The position numbers and the translations under genes were made by a program. Below the pieces are notes generated by a model that was not told the DNA's origin, made no database searches, and saw nothing but the letters and a program-made list of their open reading frames with translations. Shown here in pieces: positions 61,394-64,000 of a stretch of 64,000 nt of DNA. Within the stretch, counting starts at the first letter, position 1. Every line of letters starts with the position of its first letter. Source of the stretch: Domibacillus sp. DTU_2020_1001157_1_SI_ALB_TIR_016 (GTDB lineage: Bacteria; Bacillota; Bacilli; Bacillales; Domibacillaceae); NCBI RefSeq assembly GCF_032341995.1, contig NZ_CP135439.1, positions 186,001-250,000 on the forward strand. Direction: 5' to 3'.

Positions 61394-62824
61394 TTAAAGC
61401 AGCATTTTTTTATTTAAATTCAGCTGTATTTCCTGTTTTTCCAGCTCCATCTGCTTTGTTTTCTTGATTTTTAAATGATAAACGGCGTAACACAGCAGTA
61501 TAAAAGGAATGCCGCAATAAAGAGCCATACGCTGCTCGGCGTTAAACGCCATACTGATTAAAACGGTACAGTTCAGGAGGAGGCCAAGCACCGGCAGAAA
61601 CGGATAAAGCGGCGCCTTGAATTTTAAATCCTCTACTTTTCCGCCTTCACGAAGATATTTTCTCCGGAAAGCAAGCTGTGACGCGCTAATGGCAATCCAG
61701 CCGACCTGCGCCCCGAGTCCTGCGATCGAAAGCAGCCATACAAACACGGTTTCTTCCGCGAAAAAGCCGGATAAAAGCGACAGCAGGGCGATCCCGAGCG
61801 TTAAAAGCAATGAATTCATCGGGACGCCTTTTTTGTTTACTTTCGCAAGTGCCGGTGTGGCCATTCCTTCTTTTGAAAGAGCGTACAGCATCCGGGACGC
61901 CGCGTATAATCCCGAATTTCCAACGGACAGCAGAGCAGTTAAAATAACAAAGTTCATAATATCAGCTGCATAGGGAATGCCGATGTGGTCAAACACAACA
62001 ACAAATGGGCTTTCAAGCACGCCCGCCTGATCAGACGGAATCATGCCGGCCAAAACAAAAATCGATAAAACAAAAAACAGAAGCGTACGCCAGACAGACT
62101 GCTTAATTGAACGGGGAATCGTTTTTTCCGGATGTTCACTTTCCCCTGCCGCAATCCCGATCAGCTCGGTGCCTTGAAACGAGAAATTCACCGCAATCAT
62201 CGTAATGATAAGAGCAGAAAGACCATTCGGCAGCAGGCCGTCCTCGATATAATGAGAGAAATACGGTGCCTCCTGACCGCCTTTCATATCGATCAAGCCA
62301 AACATGGCGGCGCCGCCTAAAATAATGAATAACACGATCGCCATAATTTTAATGCTCGAAAACCAAAATTCTGCTTCTCCGAACGCTTTTGCAGACAAGG
62401 CGTTTAAAATAAAAAGTATACCGGCAAATACGGCAGACCATATCCATGTGGGCACATCCGGGAACCACCTGCCCATCAGCTGACCGGCTGATAGAAATTC
62501 CAGCGCCACTGTAACAGCCCATCCGAGCCAGTAAATCCATCCGAGTGTAAAGCCGGTTGCCGGTCCGATAAATTTAGTGGTATACGTTTGAAAAGAACCT
62601 GATACGGGCATAGCCACCGCCAATTCCCCGAGGCAGGCCATCGTTAAATACATCACAAAGCCGCCGACTAAAAAAGATAAAATGGCTCCGCCGGCTCCAG
62701 CCTGGCTGATTGTATAGCCTGATCCAAGAAAAAGGCCGGTTCCAATCACACCCCCGAGCGAAATCATAAATAAATGCCGTGTTTTCATCGTGCGCTGAAG
62801 CTCCTGGCTGCCAGGGTGCTGCAT
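61394..62824 (-). CDS. APC-family amino acid permease
   Basis: This 476-aa membrane protein has about 12 helices. The start ELQRTMKTRHLFMISLGGVI leading into GTGLFLGSGYTISQAGAGGA is the amino acid-polyamine-organocation signature, and NFSFQGTELIGIAAGESE-type sequence follows in helix 6. It resembles RocE/LysP/MmuP-type permeases for basic amino acids or S-methylmethionine; substrate not certain. GGAGGAGATCGT precedes the ATG. A perfect cre site lies 25 bp upstream, so carbon catabolite repression is expected. Confidence 0.87.
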   Translation of the reverse strand: MQHPGSQELQRTMKTRHLFMISLGGVIGTGLFLGSGYTISQAGAGGAILSFLVGGFVMYLTMACLGELAVAMPVSGSFQTYTTKFIGPATGFTLGWIYWLGWAVTVALEFLSAGQLMGRWFPDVPTWIWSAVFAGILFILNALSAKAFGEAEFWFSSIKIMAIVLFIILGGAAMFGLIDMKGGQEAPYFSHYIEDGLLPNGLSALIITMIAVNFSFQGTELIGIAAGESEHPEKTIPRSIKQSVWRTLLFFVLSIFVLAGMIPSDQAGVLESPFVVVFDHIGIPYAADIMNFVILTALLSVGNSGLYAASRMLYALSKEGMATPALAKVNKKGVPMNSLLLTLGIALLSLLSGFFAEETVFVWLLSIAGLGAQVGWIAISASQLAFRRKYLREGGKVEDLKFKAPLYPFLPVLGLLLNCTVLISMAFNAEQRMALYCGIPFILLCYAVYHLKIKKTKQMELEKQEIQLNLNKKMLL

Positions 62825-62848
62825 ACGATCTCCTCCTTACATCTTTAA

Positions 62849-62864
62849 TTGGAAACGTTTCCAA
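62849..62864. promoter_or_regulatory. Perfect palindromic cre site upstream of the APC permease
   Basis: TTGGAAACGTTTCCAA agrees with every fixed base of the cre consensus WTGNAANCGNWNNCWW and is a perfect 16-bp palindrome. It lies between the gene start and any upstream promoter, a roadblock position for CcpA. Confidence 0.8.
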
Positions 62865-63102
62865 GTAGTTCTTCTTATGGCTGTGTGCAAATTTAGTACT
62901 ACATCTATTTTTCCGAAAACCGTTAAAAGACAAAGAATGCTAATGTGTGTGCCATTCGATTGATTGAAAGACAATCTTTTTTGCGTTTGGCTGCAAAATT
63001 TTGCAGGGGGTAAAGAACAGCCGACTTCTATTAAACACATAAAAAGGGGAATCGGTCAATCCATCTGAAGAACAGAGTTCATTCCAAAAAACGATTGAAC
63101 TG
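62865..63102. other. Intergenic stretch with a palindrome and small hairpin
   Basis: GATTG-AAAGA-CAATC-TTTTTT (62963-62984) looks like a small hairpin with T-run on the plus strand, and CTGCAAAATTTTGCAG (62991-63006) is a perfect 16-bp palindrome of unknown role. No gene is seen between the permease start and the end of the AEC gene. Confidence 0.35.
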
Positions 63103-63138
63103 GAAAGAACCCTCTTTCTATAGAAAGAGGGTTCTTTC
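63103..63138. terminator. Perfect 18-bp palindromic terminator after the AEC gene
   Basis: GAAAGAACCCTCTTTCTA is followed directly by its exact reverse complement. The minus-strand stem ends in GGGTTCTTTC, moderately T-rich. Confidence 0.65.
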
Positions 63139-63140
63139 AG

Positions 63141-64000
63141 TTAACCGCCAAGAAAAAACAGGATGATCGGAATAGTGAGAATGCTCAACAGCGTTGTGAT
63201 CAATGTTGTAAAGGAAACGAGGTCGGGTTCTGTGCCGAATTGAATCGCAAACATGGTCGTATTCGCCGCAGCCGGCATGGCTGCCAGAAGAATCATCACG
63301 TCCTTTAATAAATCGTTGGCCGGTATAAAAGAGACGATGGCGGCAGCGAGAAGCGGTGATACAACCATACGGATCACAGAGACCGCGTTTACGTATTTGT
63401 ATTCGACCCGCTTTGTCGCAATCACTGCCAGCTGCATGCCCAGCACAATCATCACGGTTGGAATCGAAGCATCTGCCACTAAGCTGATCGCATCCATAAA
63501 CGATGGCGGAATCGAAACATGCAGCAGCTGAAGCAAGACGCCGAGAAAGGCTCCGTACAAAACAGGCATCCGCACCACCCGCTGAAGCGACTGCTTTAAG
63601 GTCGTTTCTTCTTCGCCGCCAAGAGACGCCGCAAACAAGCCGATTGTATTCATTAGAAATGATTGAAAGACCATAATAATAACCGCGTATTCAAAGCCTA
63701 CAGCGCCAAAAGCAAACAGCACAACGGGTGCTCCGTAATTGCCGCTGTTCATAAAAACACCGCCCAATACCATCGCCGCCATTTTTTGGCGGCCGGCTTT
63801 CATAAAAAAGCCGGTAATGAGTACAACGACAATGAGGACAAGCGATAAAACGAGGCAGAAAACCGTAATGTACACGTAGTCCATCGTTAATTTATTGGCA
63901 TAAAAGGTTCGAAAGGCAAGAAAAGGCGACATTAAATACAGTGCAGCCATTGAAATTGAGCGGATTTCAAATCCGATCCATTTTTGTCCCAGATATCCAG
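63141..64000 (-). CDS. AEC (auxin efflux carrier) family transporter, N terminus beyond window
   Basis: The frame is open from the right edge of the window to the stop at 63141, so the start lies outside; an in-frame ATG at 63950 is probably internal because QKWIGFEIRSISMAALYLMS reads as continuous family sequence. At least eight hydrophobic helices remain, with FMNSGNYGAPVVLFAFG and LAAMPAAANTTMFAIQFG typical of AEC carriers, which move malate, other organic acids or small metabolites. The substrate is unknown. Confidence 0.82.
   Translation of the reverse strand, partial: GYLGQKWIGFEIRSISMAALYLMSPFLAFRTFYANKLTMDYVYITVFCLVLSLVLIVVVLITGFFMKAGRQKMAAMVLGGVFMNSGNYGAPVVLFAFGAVGFEYAVIIMVFQSFLMNTIGLFAASLGGEEETTLKQSLQRVVRMPVLYGAFLGVLLQLLHVSIPPSFMDAISLVADASIPTVMIVLGMQLAVIATKRVEYKYVNAVSVIRMVVSPLLAAAIVSFIPANDLLKDVMILLAAMPAAANTTMFAIQFGTEPDLVSFTTLITTLLSILTIPIILFFLGG

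Overview
The window reads as chromosomal DNA of a low-to-moderate GC member of the Bacillaceae. The 88-residue HPr protein is nearly the same as the Bacillus subtilis one, there are B. subtilis-like yesLMNOPQ/yesT/yesZ/lplD/yesR genes, a cydABCD cluster with Rex operators, CcpA-type cre sites, a GlnR/TnrA box before urease, AGGAGG-type ribosome binding sites and many TTG/GTG starts. The genus cannot be fixed from the sequence alone. No rRNA, tRNA, CRISPR, prophage or transposase gene was seen.

Positions 1-2051 hold the tail of a CynX-type MFS transporter, shikimate kinase (minus strand) and a D-2-hydroxyacid dehydrogenase. Positions 2048-25099 form one large pectin / rhamnogalacturonan-I and hexuronate catabolic region. 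It contains a KdgR-like IclR repressor; kduI-kduD-kdgK-kdgA (to pyruvate and glyceraldehyde-3-phosphate); an unassigned TIM-barrel isomerase; yesL, the YesM/YesN two-component system and the YesOPQ oligosaccharide importer; the intracellular enzymes YesT (deacetylation), a GH42 beta-galactosidase, LplD (GH4 alpha-galacturonidase) and YesR (GH105); and an ExuR-like LacI repressor divergent from uxaC-uxaB-uxaA. Imported acetylated, galactose-decorated oligomers would be trimmed to rhamnose, galactose, galacturonate and unsaturated uronate. The uronates reach KDG by the Uxa and Kdu branches, and KdgK/KdgA finish the job. Extracellular lyases, the importer ATPase (MsmX in B. subtilis) and a monomer permease are not in the window.

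Positions 25197-33686 hold a DUF3231 protein, an RpiR regulator followed by a degenerate MurQ-like SIS protein, a stand-alone ptsH, a Cof-type phosphatase, and an N-acetylmuramic acid 6-phosphate recycling set (murQ, murR, murP and a MupG-type DUF871 hydrolase), then a small HesB-like protein. Positions 33721-39452 are a complete nickel urease operon, ureABCEFGD plus a UreH-type nickel permease, behind a perfect GlnR/TnrA box.

Positions 39660-46112 carry a DHA2 drug exporter, an orphan mtlD, a SulP transporter with a universal stress protein, an AlkD-like glycosylase and the wreck of a BASS-family transporter gene. Positions 46113-52053 are cydA-cydB-cydD-cydC on the minus strand with two Rex operators. 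The remainder (52145-64000) is a mixed housekeeping and accessory stretch: GNAT, PduL, a GT2 glycosyltransferase, a YihY protein, a DHFR-like reductase, a PQQ-type sugar dehydrogenase lipoprotein, a DsbA-family protein, a CrtN-like desaturase, a metallophosphoesterase, an APC amino-acid permease and a truncated AEC carrier.

Non-coding interest lies in GC-rich structured repeats (2936-3300 and 55789-56140), a tandem GGCCGGA-type repeat in two intergenic gaps of the pectin region, and copies of the ExuR operator inside the uxa genes. I found no convincing wholly new defence or biosynthetic system. The best candidates for new biology are the dead MurQ-like sensor next to ptsH, the intragenic operators and the two repeat families.
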